Below, in pieces: positions 10,820 to 20,653 of a DNA stretch of 64,000 nucleotides. The translations under genes and the position numbers were made by a program. The stretch lies in assembly GCA_947631765.1 (NCBI GenBank), contig CANRMP010000002.1, forward strand, positions 124,001 to 188,000, in the 5' to 3' direction. Within the stretch, counting starts at the first letter, position 1; each line of letters opens with the position of its first letter. Below the pieces are notes generated by a model that was given only the letters and a program-made list of their open reading frames with translations, ran no database searches and was not told the origin of the DNA. This DNA is from an uncultured Clostridia bacterium (GTDB lineage Bacteria > Bacillota > Clostridia > Oscillospirales > CAG-272).

Positions 10820-11290
10820 ATGGAATATTACAAATACCTTCGGCAATTTGTAGGGCATGACCCTATTATGCTTGTCGGCGCGGGAGTTATAATATACAAA
10901 GAAAACAAGGTACTGCTCCAGCGGCGCGCGGACGATTTGTGCTGGGCGTATCACGGGGGAATTGTCGAGCTCGGAGAAACCACCGAGGAGGCGGTTCGCC
11001 GTGAGCTTGTCGAGGAAATCGGAGTGAAGGTTGGAAGACTTCAACTCTTTGGAGTATATTCGGGAAAAGAGCAGTTTGTCTGCTATAAAAACGGCGACAA
11101 GGTGCAGTATATCAACACGGTATACGTCACAAACGAGCTTCTTTGCGAGCCTGTTCCCGACAAGGTCGAGGCGCTTGAATGTGCGTGGTTTGACATAAAT
11201 TCACTGCCGACCGACCTGCACGTGTCCGATGCTTCGGTTCTGTTGGATTTTGCCGAATGGTTAAAGGACAAGGAGCAAAAAGATGCTTGA
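10820..11290 (+). CDS. NUDIX hydrolase
   Basis: GGIVELGETTEEAVRRELVEEIGV Nudix box. Confidence 0.92.
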   Translation: MEYYKYLRQFVGHDPIMLVGAGVIIYKENKVLLQRRADDLCWAYHGGIVELGETTEEAVRRELVEEIGVKVGRLQLFGVYSGKEQFVCYKNGDKVQYINTVYVTNELLCEPVPDKVEALECAWFDINSLPTDLHVSDASVLLDFAEWLKDKEQKDA

Positions 11291-12356
11291 AAAGCTTGAA
11301 AAAACAGAAATACGCTATGAAAGCATTATTAACAGCCTGAGCGAGCCGAATATTATTGAAAACGCCGCGGAATACGCAAGGCTGATGAAGGAGCAAAAAC
11401 AGCTTTTCCCCCTTGTTGAAAAATACAGGGAATACAAAAAATGCAAAGATGAAATAAGCGAGCTTTCGTCAATGCTTCTTGAAGTGGACACCCCGGACTT
11501 TAAAAAAGAGATCGAAGGAGAGATAAGAGCGGCAAAGGAAAAGCTTGACAGAACCTTTGAAGAGCTTAAAATAATGCTTATCCCAAAGGACCCCGACGAT
11601 GAGCGAAACGTTATAGTTGAAATAAGAGCGGGAGCCGGAGGGGAAGAGGCGGCGCTTTTTGCCGCCGACCTTTACCGAATGTACACAATGTACGCCCAGC
11701 GTCGCGGACTCAAAACCGAAAGGGTGAGCTTTAACGAAACCGAGCTCGGCGGTTTTAAGGAAATATGCTTTATGGCATCAGGTGAGGACGCATTTTCGCG
11801 CTTTAAATTCGAAAGCGGAGTTCACAGAGTTCAAAGGGTTCCGGTCACCGAGTCTCAGGGAAGAATACAGACCTCAACCGTGACGGTGGCAGTCCTTCCC
11901 GAGGCACAGGACGTCGATATTGTAATAAATCCCTCCGACCTTGTAATCGAAAGCTGTAAGTCAAGCGGAGCCGGAGGTCAGCATATCAACAAGACCGAAT
12001 CGGCGGTAAGAATAACACATAAACCCTCGGGAATAGTCGTTGAGTGTCAGGAGGAGCGTTCGCAGTTCAAAAACCGCGACAAGGCGATGGCTCTGCTTCG
12101 AAGTAAGCTTTATAACATCGCAAAGACCGAGCGGGATGAGAAAATTGCCGGAGAGAGAAAAAGTCAGGTCGGAACGGGAGACAGAAGCGAAAAAATAAGG
12201 ACGTACAATTTCCCGCAAAAACGCCTTACAGACCACAGAATAGGGCTGACGCTCTATTCGCTTGAAAGCGTTATGAACGGCTGTATTGACGATATTATCG
12301 ACGCGCTCATTGCGGCGGATACGGCGGAAAAACTGAAAAACGGGGAATTTCATTGA
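11283..12356 (+). CDS. prfA: Peptide chain release factor 1
   Basis: EIRAGAGGEEAALFAADLYRMYTMYA; SSGAGGQHINKTESAVRITHKPSGIVVECQEERSQ; overlaps the preceding Nudix gene. Confidence 0.98.
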   Translation: MLEKLEKTEIRYESIINSLSEPNIIENAAEYARLMKEQKQLFPLVEKYREYKKCKDEISELSSMLLEVDTPDFKKEIEGEIRAAKEKLDRTFEELKIMLIPKDPDDERNVIVEIRAGAGGEEAALFAADLYRMYTMYAQRRGLKTERVSFNETELGGFKEICFMASGEDAFSRFKFESGVHRVQRVPVTESQGRIQTSTVTVAVLPEAQDVDIVINPSDLVIESCKSSGAGGQHINKTESAVRITHKPSGIVVECQEERSQFKNRDKAMALLRSKLYNIAKTERDEKIAGERKSQVGTGDRSEKIRTYNFPQKRLTDHRIGLTLYSLESVMNGCIDDIIDALIAADTAEKLKNGEFH

Positions 12357-12366
12357 AATATATTAT

Positions 12367-13395
12367 ATGGAAACACTCATAATATCGGGAAACGACGATA
12401 ACGGAATAAGAATTGCGGCAAATATAATAAGAGAGGGCGGGCTTGTCGCCTTTCCCACTGAAACGGTTTACGGGCTCGGTGCAAGCGCTCTTCTGTCGGG
12501 CGCGGCAAAAAAAATATACGCCGCCAAGGGCAGACCCTCGGACAATCCGCTTATAGTCCACCTTTCAACTCCCGAAGATGCGGAAAAATTCGCATATGTC
12601 AGCGATACATATTTTAAGCTTGCCGAAAAATTCATGCCGGGTCCGCTGACTGTAATATTGCAAAAAAAGGATATAATACCGTTCGATGTTACGGGCGGGC
12701 TTGATACCGTCGGACTGCGGGTACCTTCAAATCCTGTCGCAAACAAGCTTATAAGGTATGCAGGCGTACCGATAGCGGCGCCCTCAGCCAATCTTTCGGG
12801 CAAGCCGTCAACCACAAGGGCTTCCCATGTTATAAACGACCTTTACGGCAGAATAGACGCGATAATCGACGCGGGAGAATGCAGTATAGGGCTTGAATCG
12901 ACAATTGTCTCGGTTGAGGGCGATAATTCTCTAAAACTGCTCCGCCCGGGAGGCATCACTCTCGAACAGCTCAAGGAGTGCGGCTTTAGAGTGAGTCTTG
13001 ATAAGGCGGTGACCCAAAAGCTTGACGACTCGGAAAGACCTGCGGCACCGGGCATGAAATACCGTCACTATGCCCCAAGGGCAAGCGTCACACTCTTTGA
13101 CGGAGATTACGAAATTGTAAAAAGAAAATTATATGAGTTAAGGGATGTTGACGGCGCGGCGATTTTGTGCTACTATGAAGATACGGAGCTTGCAGGGCTT
13201 AAAAATTCGATAGTTATCGGGAGCAGAATTGATAAACAAAACACCGCTCACAGACTTTTTGCACTGCTTAGAGATATAGACTGCGACAGCAGCGTAAAAG
13301 ACATTTACGCGGCGTTGCCCGAAAAAGACGGAATAGGTCTTGCAATATTCAACAGGCTTATAAAAGCCGCGGGATATCGCGTTATAAAGGTATAA
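12367..13395 (+). CDS. L-threonylcarbamoyladenylate synthase (TsaC/Sua5 family, with Sua5 domain)
   Basis: GGLVAFPTETVYGLGASAL, AAKGRPSDNPLIVHLS, PGPLTVIL; 342 aa including PAAPGMKYRHYAPRA linker and a C-terminal domain. Confidence 0.95.
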   Translation: METLIISGNDDNGIRIAANIIREGGLVAFPTETVYGLGASALLSGAAKKIYAAKGRPSDNPLIVHLSTPEDAEKFAYVSDTYFKLAEKFMPGPLTVILQKKDIIPFDVTGGLDTVGLRVPSNPVANKLIRYAGVPIAAPSANLSGKPSTTRASHVINDLYGRIDAIIDAGECSIGLESTIVSVEGDNSLKLLRPGGITLEQLKECGFRVSLDKAVTQKLDDSERPAAPGMKYRHYAPRASVTLFDGDYEIVKRKLYELRDVDGAAILCYYEDTELAGLKNSIVIGSRIDKQNTAHRLFALLRDIDCDSSVKDIYAALPEKDGIGLAIFNRLIKAAGYRVIKV

Positions 13396-13450
13396 GAATA
13401 CAAAAAATTAAGATAAAAAGACATTAATTTATTAGATTGTCGGAGTAAAG

Positions 13451-15685
13451 ATGGCAAGAAAAAAGATAAAAGAAGAAACAAACAGCTCGGAGCAAATCGC
13501 GCCTATTGTAGACCAGCCCATAACCGAAACGGTTGAAAAAAACTACATGCCGTATGTTATGAGCGTCATAATATCAAGAGCGATACCGGAAATTGACGGA
13601 TTTAAGCCCTCTCACAGGAAAATTCTTTACACAATGTTTAAGATGGGACTTATGACCGGTCCGAGAACAAAGAGCGCGAATATTGTGGGACAAACCATGC
13701 ACCTAAACCCACACGGCGACGCTTCGATATACGATACCATGGTGCGCCTTACAAGGGGCAATCAGTCACTGCTTCATCCCTTTATCGATTCAAAGGGAAG
13801 CTTCGGAAAGCAGTATTCAACCTCAATGGCGTACGCCGCATCACGTTATACTGAGGCAAAGCTTGACCCATTCTGCGCCGAAATATTCAGGGGTATCGAT
13901 AAAAATGCCGTCGATATGGTACCAAACTACGACAATACAACGACCGAGCCGGTACTGCTTCCGACCTCTTTTCCGAATATTCTCGTTTCACCCAATATGG
14001 GTATCGCCGTGGGAGTTGCAAGCAAAATATGCTCCTTTAACCTTGCCGAGGTGTGTGACGGGACAATACAGATTCTGAAAAATCCGCACACCGACGTTGA
14101 CGAAATGCTGGATATCATAAAAGCGCCCGATTTTGCGGGCGGCGGATACGTGATATACGACAGGGAAGAGTTTACAAGCATTTATAAAACCGGACACGGG
14201 AATTTCACGCTTAGGGCAAAATATCGCTATGACCCGAAGGCAAACTGCATCGACATTTTAGAAATACCTTATTCCACCTCGATTGAAAAAATCATGGCAA
14301 AGCTCATGGAGCTTGTAAAGGCGAATAAGCTTAAAGAGGTGTCGGATTTCAGAGACGAAATCGATCTCAGTGGCTTTAAGCTCACCCTTGACCTGAAAAA
14401 GGGCACAGACCCGGACGCTCTTATGGCAAAGCTTTACAGGCTTACGCCGCTTGAAGACAATTTTGCTTGCAATTTTAACGTTCTTATCGACAATGTACCA
14501 AAACAGCTTGGCGTTATTGATATAATCAAGGAATGGATAAAATTCCGAATGGTATGCGTTCGTCGGGAGCTTACCTTCGAGCTCGGCAAGAAAAACGACA
14601 GACTTCATCTGCTTCTCGGACTTGCAAAAATCCTGCTTGACATCGATAAAGCGGTCAAAATAGTGCGTAACACTCAAAACGACAGGGATGTTGTACCGAA
14701 TCTTATGCAGGGCTTTGACGTTGACGAAATTCAAGCGGAATTTATTGCCGAAATCAAATTAAGAAACTTTAACAGAGAATATATTCTTAGCAAAATCAAC
14801 GAAATAGAATCGCTAAAAGACGAGATTGAAAAGCTTGAAACGCTTATTTCAAGCGATGCAAAGCTCAAAAATTATATCGCCTCACAGCTAAAAGAAATTA
14901 AAAATAAATATAAAAAGGACAGGCTGACCGAAATAATATATCCTCATGAGATAGTGCAGTACGAGGAAGAGGATACGGTTGAAAACTACAACGTAAAGCT
15001 CGTCTTTACAAAAGAAGGATATTTCAAAAAGGTCAATTTCAATTCATACAAAACCTCCGAGGAGCAAAAGGTCAAGGAGGGAGACGAGGTGATCGTCGCA
15101 GAGGACGGTGACAACCTTACCGACCTGTTGTTTTTCTCCGATAAGGCGCAGTGCTATAAATCGAAGGCTTCGGCTTTTGACTGCGTAAAATCCTCGGTTA
15201 TGGGCGAATATGTACCTGCAAAGCTGTCTTTTGACCAGGGAGAGAGGGCAATTTTCTTTTGCGGAGTGAAGGAATATTTTGAAGACAAATACATTGTGTT
15301 TATTTTCGAGAACGGAAAGGGAGTTAGAGTTCCGCTTTCCGCTTACGAGACCAAGGGAAACCGCAAAAAGCTTACCGGAGCATATTCTCAAAACTCTCCG
15401 ATAGCAGCGGTGCTTTATGAGGATGCGCCCTTTGATATGCTTATTCTTGACAGCTCAAATAAAGCGATACTGATAAATTCTTCGCTTATCCCAATAAAAA
15501 CCACGCGAAATTCTCAAGGAGTTACGGTTTTTTCTCTTAAAAAGGGCTGTAAGGTTGTAGGAGCTATAAAGAATTTTGCGGGAAAGAGCTCCGGCGGCAA
15601 ATCGCTTCGCAAAACAAAAATACCCGCAACAGGCGTCAGCTACGGCGAATATGAGCTCTCTGAAAATCAGATAAAGCTGATATAG
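13451..15685 (+). CDS. Type IIA DNA topoisomerase A subunit (GyrA/ParC-like)
   Basis: YMPYVMSVIISRAIPEIDGFKPSHRKILYTM, HPHGD-like NPHGDASIYDTMVRL, AASRYTEAKL with the catalytic Tyr. Confidence 0.93.
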   Translation: MARKKIKEETNSSEQIAPIVDQPITETVEKNYMPYVMSVIISRAIPEIDGFKPSHRKILYTMFKMGLMTGPRTKSANIVGQTMHLNPHGDASIYDTMVRLTRGNQSLLHPFIDSKGSFGKQYSTSMAYAASRYTEAKLDPFCAEIFRGIDKNAVDMVPNYDNTTTEPVLLPTSFPNILVSPNMGIAVGVASKICSFNLAEVCDGTIQILKNPHTDVDEMLDIIKAPDFAGGGYVIYDREEFTSIYKTGHGNFTLRAKYRYDPKANCIDILEIPYSTSIEKIMAKLMELVKANKLKEVSDFRDEIDLSGFKLTLDLKKGTDPDALMAKLYRLTPLEDNFACNFNVLIDNVPKQLGVIDIIKEWIKFRMVCVRRELTFELGKKNDRLHLLLGLAKILLDIDKAVKIVRNTQNDRDVVPNLMQGFDVDEIQAEFIAEIKLRNFNREYILSKINEIESLKDEIEKLETLISSDAKLKNYIASQLKEIKNKYKKDRLTEIIYPHEIVQYEEEDTVENYNVKLVFTKEGYFKKVNFNSYKTSEEQKVKEGDEVIVAEDGDNLTDLLFFSDKAQCYKSKASAFDCVKSSVMGEYVPAKLSFDQGERAIFFCGVKEYFEDKYIVFIFENGKGVRVPLSAYETKGNRKKLTGAYSQNSPIAAVLYEDAPFDMLILDSSNKAILINSSLIPIKTTRNSQGVTVFSLKKGCKVVGAIKNFAGKSSGGKSLRKTKIPATGVSYGEYELSENQIKLI

Positions 15686-15710
15686 CGATTAAACTCGGAA
15701 AGGAGAAAAG

Positions 15711-17456
15711 ATGGGAAAGAAACAAAAGTATAAGGAAAGCGACGCGAAGCTTTGGATAAGGCTTCTTTGCGGTTTTCTCGGCGCCCTCATGGTGTTTGGA
15801 ATAGTTTTTATGGTTATCACCTCTTTTTTAACCGATTCCTTCGCCGCGCCCGAGGACAATCAAAAATACAACGTCAAGAGCCGCGAAATAAGCGTCGGAC
15901 TTAACTACCTTTCAAGCGCTGTTCCGGGCTGCACACTAAGCAGCACCGGAATGCTGACGGTGTATACAAACAATTTAGAGCTTGACGATATAACAGGCGA
16001 GGTCACCGTTTCCTTTGACGGCAACGAGTATATATATAACGGCGAAATATCTGACAACACCAACGGAGTTTTGATAATCGGAGGTTATCATGTTCGAATA
16101 TCTTACATTCAGACAGCAGGCGGCGGCTCCTCTTCCGGGCAGGACAATCCCGTCTTTGTCGTTCCCGGAGCCTCGGGAGACTCGGGAAATGTAGGTCAGG
16201 GCTTTACAAAGGAAAATATAAACGAATATATTTCCGGACTCAACCAGTCGGACGCCTTTTCAAGACTGCAGGTTTACGCCTTTCCGATGTATATCGGCTC
16301 GGAATGTTATATTGCGGTGGGCGACTATGCAACAAAGGAGGAAGCCGCAAATCTTCTTGGCGAGCTTCAGCAAAATTTCAAAATTGTTGCCGATATCGCA
16401 GAACCGAATGACAATATGATGACAGTTCACACGGGCGAAAACAGAATACTTTTTGAAACCGACAGCAAAAGCGACCTTAAAATAAGCTCTTCGGGCAATA
16501 ATCCTTTGACAAACGGCAAGGGCGAGCAGTTTTACGGCACATTTGAATTTTGCAGAGACAACAGCGAGAATAAGGGAGCTTTAAGGATTATCAACACTCT
16601 TACTGCCGACGATTACGTAAAATCGGTTATGTCTGTTGAGCTTTCCTCAAATTATTCCTCTGAAATGCTGAAAGCCTGCGCAATTGTTTTTCGAACTCTT
16701 GCTTATAATCTGCATGGCGTACACAGCGAGCAGGGCTTTGACGTGTGCAGCGATTCTCACTGCCAAAAGTACATAGGATGCGCTTCTGTTTCGGAAAGTA
16801 TTTCGGGCGCTGTCGACCAAACGCTTGACAACGTGCTGACCTATGAGAAAAAACTAATCTATCCCGTATACTGCATCTCAAGCGGCTCTACTACCGTTTC
16901 ACTGTCCGACGCCATAGGAAATAATCTTTCTTATCTTACCTCTTTAAAAACGCCGTGGGATTTGGACAATGCGGCATTTGACGATTGGACGGCGAGCGTT
17001 TCACCGAGCGAGCTTTGCAGAACGCTCAACGCCGCGGGATATAACAAGCTTGAAACCTCAATACGCAGTATTTCTGTTGACAAGAGAAGCGAAAATTCGC
17101 TGTATATAACCGAAATTACGTTTACCGACATCCTTGACAACAGCGTGACGATAAGCGGCAGTGAGAATATAAGAATCGCGCTTGACGGCATTGTCCAAAG
17201 CGCCGCCTTTATCGTCGGCAAAAGCGGAAGCGCGGTCACCTTTGAAAGCTTTGATGAAAACGGCAATGCAAAAGAGGAAACGCGCGCGCTATCCGGAGTT
17301 GTGGGACATTTTGTCTTCTCGGGCGAAGGAGTCGGCTCTGGAGTCGGACTGAGCTTTAGCGGAGCGCAGAGCCTTGCAAAACAGGGTAAAACGTTTTCTG
17401 ATATTATTTCGGTATATTATCCGAGCGCAACGCTTGCAGCAGTCAATGTCAAATAA
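15711..17456 (+). CDS. SpoIID/LytB-domain protein with N-terminal TM and SPOR-like segment
   Basis: N-terminal TM; SPOR-like AFPMYIGSECYIAVGDYATKEEAANLLGELQQNF; SpoIID domain LTADDYVKSVMSVELSSNYSSEMLKACAIVFRTLAYNL...YPVYCISSGSTT. Confidence 0.85.
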   Translation: MGKKQKYKESDAKLWIRLLCGFLGALMVFGIVFMVITSFLTDSFAAPEDNQKYNVKSREISVGLNYLSSAVPGCTLSSTGMLTVYTNNLELDDITGEVTVSFDGNEYIYNGEISDNTNGVLIIGGYHVRISYIQTAGGGSSSGQDNPVFVVPGASGDSGNVGQGFTKENINEYISGLNQSDAFSRLQVYAFPMYIGSECYIAVGDYATKEEAANLLGELQQNFKIVADIAEPNDNMMTVHTGENRILFETDSKSDLKISSSGNNPLTNGKGEQFYGTFEFCRDNSENKGALRIINTLTADDYVKSVMSVELSSNYSSEMLKACAIVFRTLAYNLHGVHSEQGFDVCSDSHCQKYIGCASVSESISGAVDQTLDNVLTYEKKLIYPVYCISSGSTTVSLSDAIGNNLSYLTSLKTPWDLDNAAFDDWTASVSPSELCRTLNAAGYNKLETSIRSISVDKRSENSLYITEITFTDILDNSVTISGSENIRIALDGIVQSAAFIVGKSGSAVTFESFDENGNAKEETRALSGVVGHFVFSGEGVGSGVGLSFSGAQSLAKQGKTFSDIISVYYPSATLAAVNVK

Positions 17457-17473
17457 AATTTAATAAAAAACAG

Positions 17474-17506
17474 GGGAGAGCTTTATTTCGGCTCTCCCGT
17501 TTTTTA
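17474..17506. terminator. Intrinsic terminator between convergent genes
   Basis: GGGAGAGC...GCTCTCCC stem (17474-17498) with T run on the plus side and A run on the other. Confidence 0.85.
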
Positions 17507-17525
17507 GGTATTTTCCGCTTTGGTA

Positions 17526-19298
17526 TTAAATATTTTTGCTTTTTGATTTGCGCTTTTTGGTAACTGCAAGCGCTATTGATACGCCTGCCGCAATAACAAG
17601 CGCGCCGATACCTATGCCGATTACCGGCTTTATGTAGCTTGAAACAAACTTATTGCTCGGCGGTGCTTCGGGCGTTACGATATCGTCGCCAATTATCGGT
17701 TCTTCCTCTTCGCTTTGCGGAAAGTCGACGATAAACTGTGCCGAGGCGATCCATTGTCCTGTTACATAGTCCCTGCCGCGGACAATCAGCTTGTCTTTAT
17801 AAGCGTAGATGTAATATCCCTGCGAGCCCTCAATACCTTGATTTGTTTCAATTGAATCATCGTTCCAGAGATACGCTCCGGCGGCGGTGTTGAAAATAGT
17901 CGGGAGTTTGTCGTCGCGGGGCTTCATAGTGTGAAGCGAGTCCATTTCCCAGTGGCTGTGACCGGTAAAGAGAACAACCTCGGGATAGTCTTTTAATATT
18001 TTTGCAAACGCTCTTGACTGTTTAATGCCGTGCCACTCCTGATAAGCGAAGGTTCCCGCAACGGTGTCAATAATTCCCTGATGCAAAAATACATATATCG
18101 GACGGTTTTCGTCTCTGTCCTCGTTAAGCTTTTCCTTAAACCAATTAAGCTGAGTGGTTGACAGATCGGCTTGAAGCCCGAAGCTCTCGCTTCCGAGGAA
18201 TATGAAGTGCACTCCGTTTAGCCAAAGGTCATAGTAGACCGAGTCGACTCCGGGCTCGGTATATTGTAAGAAATTTTTAAGATGCGTGTCATACGGTCCG
18301 TTTGCAAGGTCGTGATTCCCTATAGCGCAGTAAACGCTTGGCAGAGAGCTTCCGGCGTTTGATAACAGCTGTCTGAAGCAGCGGTATTCGGAGACCGATC
18401 CGCTGTCGGCAATATCGCCGTTAATGAATATACCGATGCTGTTGGGAGAGAGCTTTTTTATATCTTCAAGGGCTGTGGCAAAGTGCATGTTGTGAATGTG
18501 CGTCTGCGATGCGTTAAGATGTATATCGCTTAGCACCTGCATTTCGTAAAGCGGTGAACCGAAGTCGTAATCATTACAGCCCTCGGGGAGCATTACGGTT
18601 GCCGCGCTTTCCGACATCTTGCCGTTTCTTACCGCGTAGACTAAAATTCGGTCGGCGGTTATGGGAATAAGCGTACTTGTCACCATTTCATATTCTGTGA
18701 CCTTTCCCGTGCATTTTATCGGAGCAAAGGCTGTATAGTCGGCAAGCGCTCCGTTTTTGTCTGCCCAATATGCCTTGTAGCTGTCGGGAAGCGCTTCCTC
18801 ATTTGCCGCAGTAATAGAGAGCTTGCCGTCTGCCGCTCCCACAAATGCTCCGGTTCTTTCATATTCGGCGCTTGTCGGAGCGTCGGGCGGAATATTTGCG
18901 GCGGGATCCTCGTTTACGGTAATGCTCACGCTGTCAAGCACGGTGTATCCGTCATTTTCAAACAGATAGATTATGTACTCACCGGCGGGAACGCTAAAGT
19001 ATGCCGAACGGTTGCTGTTCGTTCTCTCCGCTTGGCGCATGTCCTTCGTGCCGCCGGATACGTTGCCGTCTCTTGCAACATAGTACCAACGAATCGATTG
19101 ATCGCTTTCGGGTGTGTCGGTGGCAAGGTACAGTCCGACCCAGTCATTGCCCGAGCCTGTGGCGGTAACGAGAATTTCTTCCCCCTCGGTGTATGTCGTT
19201 TTGTCGGTTTTAAGCAGCTCGGCTGCAGATACAAAAGTCGGAATCATAGTCGTAAATAACATTGCAGTTATGCATAAAATTGAAATAAATTTTTTCAT
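17526..19298 (-). CDS. Secreted metallophosphoesterase with C-terminal membrane anchor
   Basis: Signal peptide; calcineurin-like motifs SDIHLNAS, NGDIADSG, GNHDL, FTGHSHWEMDS; C-terminal TM plus KKRKSKSKNI. Confidence 0.9.
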   Translation of the reverse strand: MKKFISILCITAMLFTTMIPTFVSAAELLKTDKTTYTEGEEILVTATGSGNDWVGLYLATDTPESDQSIRWYYVARDGNVSGGTKDMRQAERTNSNRSAYFSVPAGEYIIYLFENDGYTVLDSVSITVNEDPAANIPPDAPTSAEYERTGAFVGAADGKLSITAANEEALPDSYKAYWADKNGALADYTAFAPIKCTGKVTEYEMVTSTLIPITADRILVYAVRNGKMSESAATVMLPEGCNDYDFGSPLYEMQVLSDIHLNASQTHIHNMHFATALEDIKKLSPNSIGIFINGDIADSGSVSEYRCFRQLLSNAGSSLPSVYCAIGNHDLANGPYDTHLKNFLQYTEPGVDSVYYDLWLNGVHFIFLGSESFGLQADLSTTQLNWFKEKLNEDRDENRPIYVFLHQGIIDTVAGTFAYQEWHGIKQSRAFAKILKDYPEVVLFTGHSHWEMDSLHTMKPRDDKLPTIFNTAAGAYLWNDDSIETNQGIEGSQGYYIYAYKDKLIVRGRDYVTGQWIASAQFIVDFPQSEEEEPIIGDDIVTPEAPPSNKFVSSYIKPVIGIGIGALVIAAGVSIALAVTKKRKSKSKNI

Positions 19299-19395
19299 TT
19301 TATGGTTATACCTTTCTTTCGATTTTTGAGGCTATGTGAAGGGTTAAAAGGTCAATTTGGCATTTGGGTTTTGCAAAAATATGCAAATATACTTA

Positions 19396-20652
19396 TCACT
19401 GCATTTCGTCTTTATCAAAAAGGTTGGCGCAAAGCTTGTTTCGCTTATATTTCTTTATCGCAAGGTTGAGCGCAAGAAGGGCGAGAAAGGCAAGAATAAC
19501 GCCGCAGATAATATATATCTCAATTCCTATTGTGCTTTCGATTTTGAGATCCTCCCAAAGCTCGTTTATCATCATAAGCTTGTCGGGAGTGAGATTTTCA
19601 TAATACGAGGACTTGACGCTCTCGCTCTGCGAGTAAAGTATATCAATGGCGTCAGGGTGAATACCGTTCATGTACTCTCTGTACTCTTCGCTTTCGCTGA
19701 CAAGGGAATTGGGAGTGGCGTAATATGTATATTCGGCGTTTGCCACGGCTATTTCTTCACTCAGCATGAAATTAATATACCGTTCGGCAATCGTCTTGTT
19801 TTGCGACACGGCGGGAACGCACATCGCGTCGACAAAAACGTTTGTGCCTTCCTTGGGATAGTAAAACGCAAGGTCCTCGTTGTACTCATACATTGAGAGA
19901 AAATCGCCCGCATAGTAGGATGAAACCGAGGCGGAGCCGCCCTTCATCTTGTTGAATATTTCGTCCATTACGTATGACTGGACAAGAGGCTTTTGCTCCT
20001 TTAAGAGCTCAAGCGCTTCCTTCCATTCCTCGTCTGTCGCTTCGTTTACGTCGTAACCGAGGTAGTAAAGCGCCGTTCCGAAAGCGTCTCTTGAATTGTT
20101 GAACTGGAGAATCTCGCCTGAATATTTCTCATCCCACATTAGCGACCAGCTACCGATATTTTCGTCGTCCTTGTCCACAAGCGCGGTGTTGTAAATTACA
20201 CCCACCATTCCGTAAGCGTAAGGGACAGAATACTCGTTTGTGGGGTCGTAAAACGCGTTCTCTCCTTTAAAATTATCGAAAATGTACTCATAGTTGGGAA
20301 TATTTGAAAAGTCGAGCTTTGCGAGCAGATTTTCATCTATCAGCCGTTCGATCATATAGTCTGAGGGGATTATCACGTCGTATTTCACGGCGCCCTTGCT
20401 GATTTTGGCGTACATGTCCTCATTGCTTGAATAGGTTGAGTAATTGACAATGACCCTTTCGCCGTAGGTTTCGTAATAATACTTTTCAAACTCCTTATTG
20501 ACGTCCAAGGAGTCCTCCGAACCGTCGGAAATATACTCTCCCCAGTTGTAAACATAAAGAGTTACAGCGCCTTTGTTTTGGCAGGAGGAAAGGACAACCA
20601 TTGCCGCAAGCAGCATGAAAAGAGTAAAAATATAAGTAAAAAGTCTTTTCAA
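19396..20652 (-). CDS. potD: Spermidine/putrescine-type ABC transporter substrate-binding lipoprotein with C-terminal TM
   Basis: VTLYVYNWGEYISDGSEDSLDVNKEFEKYY; lipobox VVLSSC; proposed TTG start after GGGAGGGACTGAA; C-terminal hydrophobic helix IGIEIYIICGVILAFLALLALNLAIKKYKRNK. Confidence 0.92.
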   Translation of the reverse strand: MKRLFTYIFTLFMLLAAMVVLSSCQNKGAVTLYVYNWGEYISDGSEDSLDVNKEFEKYYYETYGERVIVNYSTYSSNEDMYAKISKGAVKYDVIIPSDYMIERLIDENLLAKLDFSNIPNYEYIFDNFKGENAFYDPTNEYSVPYAYGMVGVIYNTALVDKDDENIGSWSLMWDEKYSGEILQFNNSRDAFGTALYYLGYDVNEATDEEWKEALELLKEQKPLVQSYVMDEIFNKMKGGSASVSSYYAGDFLSMYEYNEDLAFYYPKEGTNVFVDAMCVPAVSQNKTIAERYINFMLSEEIAVANAEYTYYATPNSLVSESEEYREYMNGIHPDAIDILYSQSESVKSSYYENLTPDKLMMINELWEDLKIESTIGIEIYIICGVILAFLALLALNLAIKKYKRNKLCANLFDKDEMQ

Positions 20653-20653
20653 T

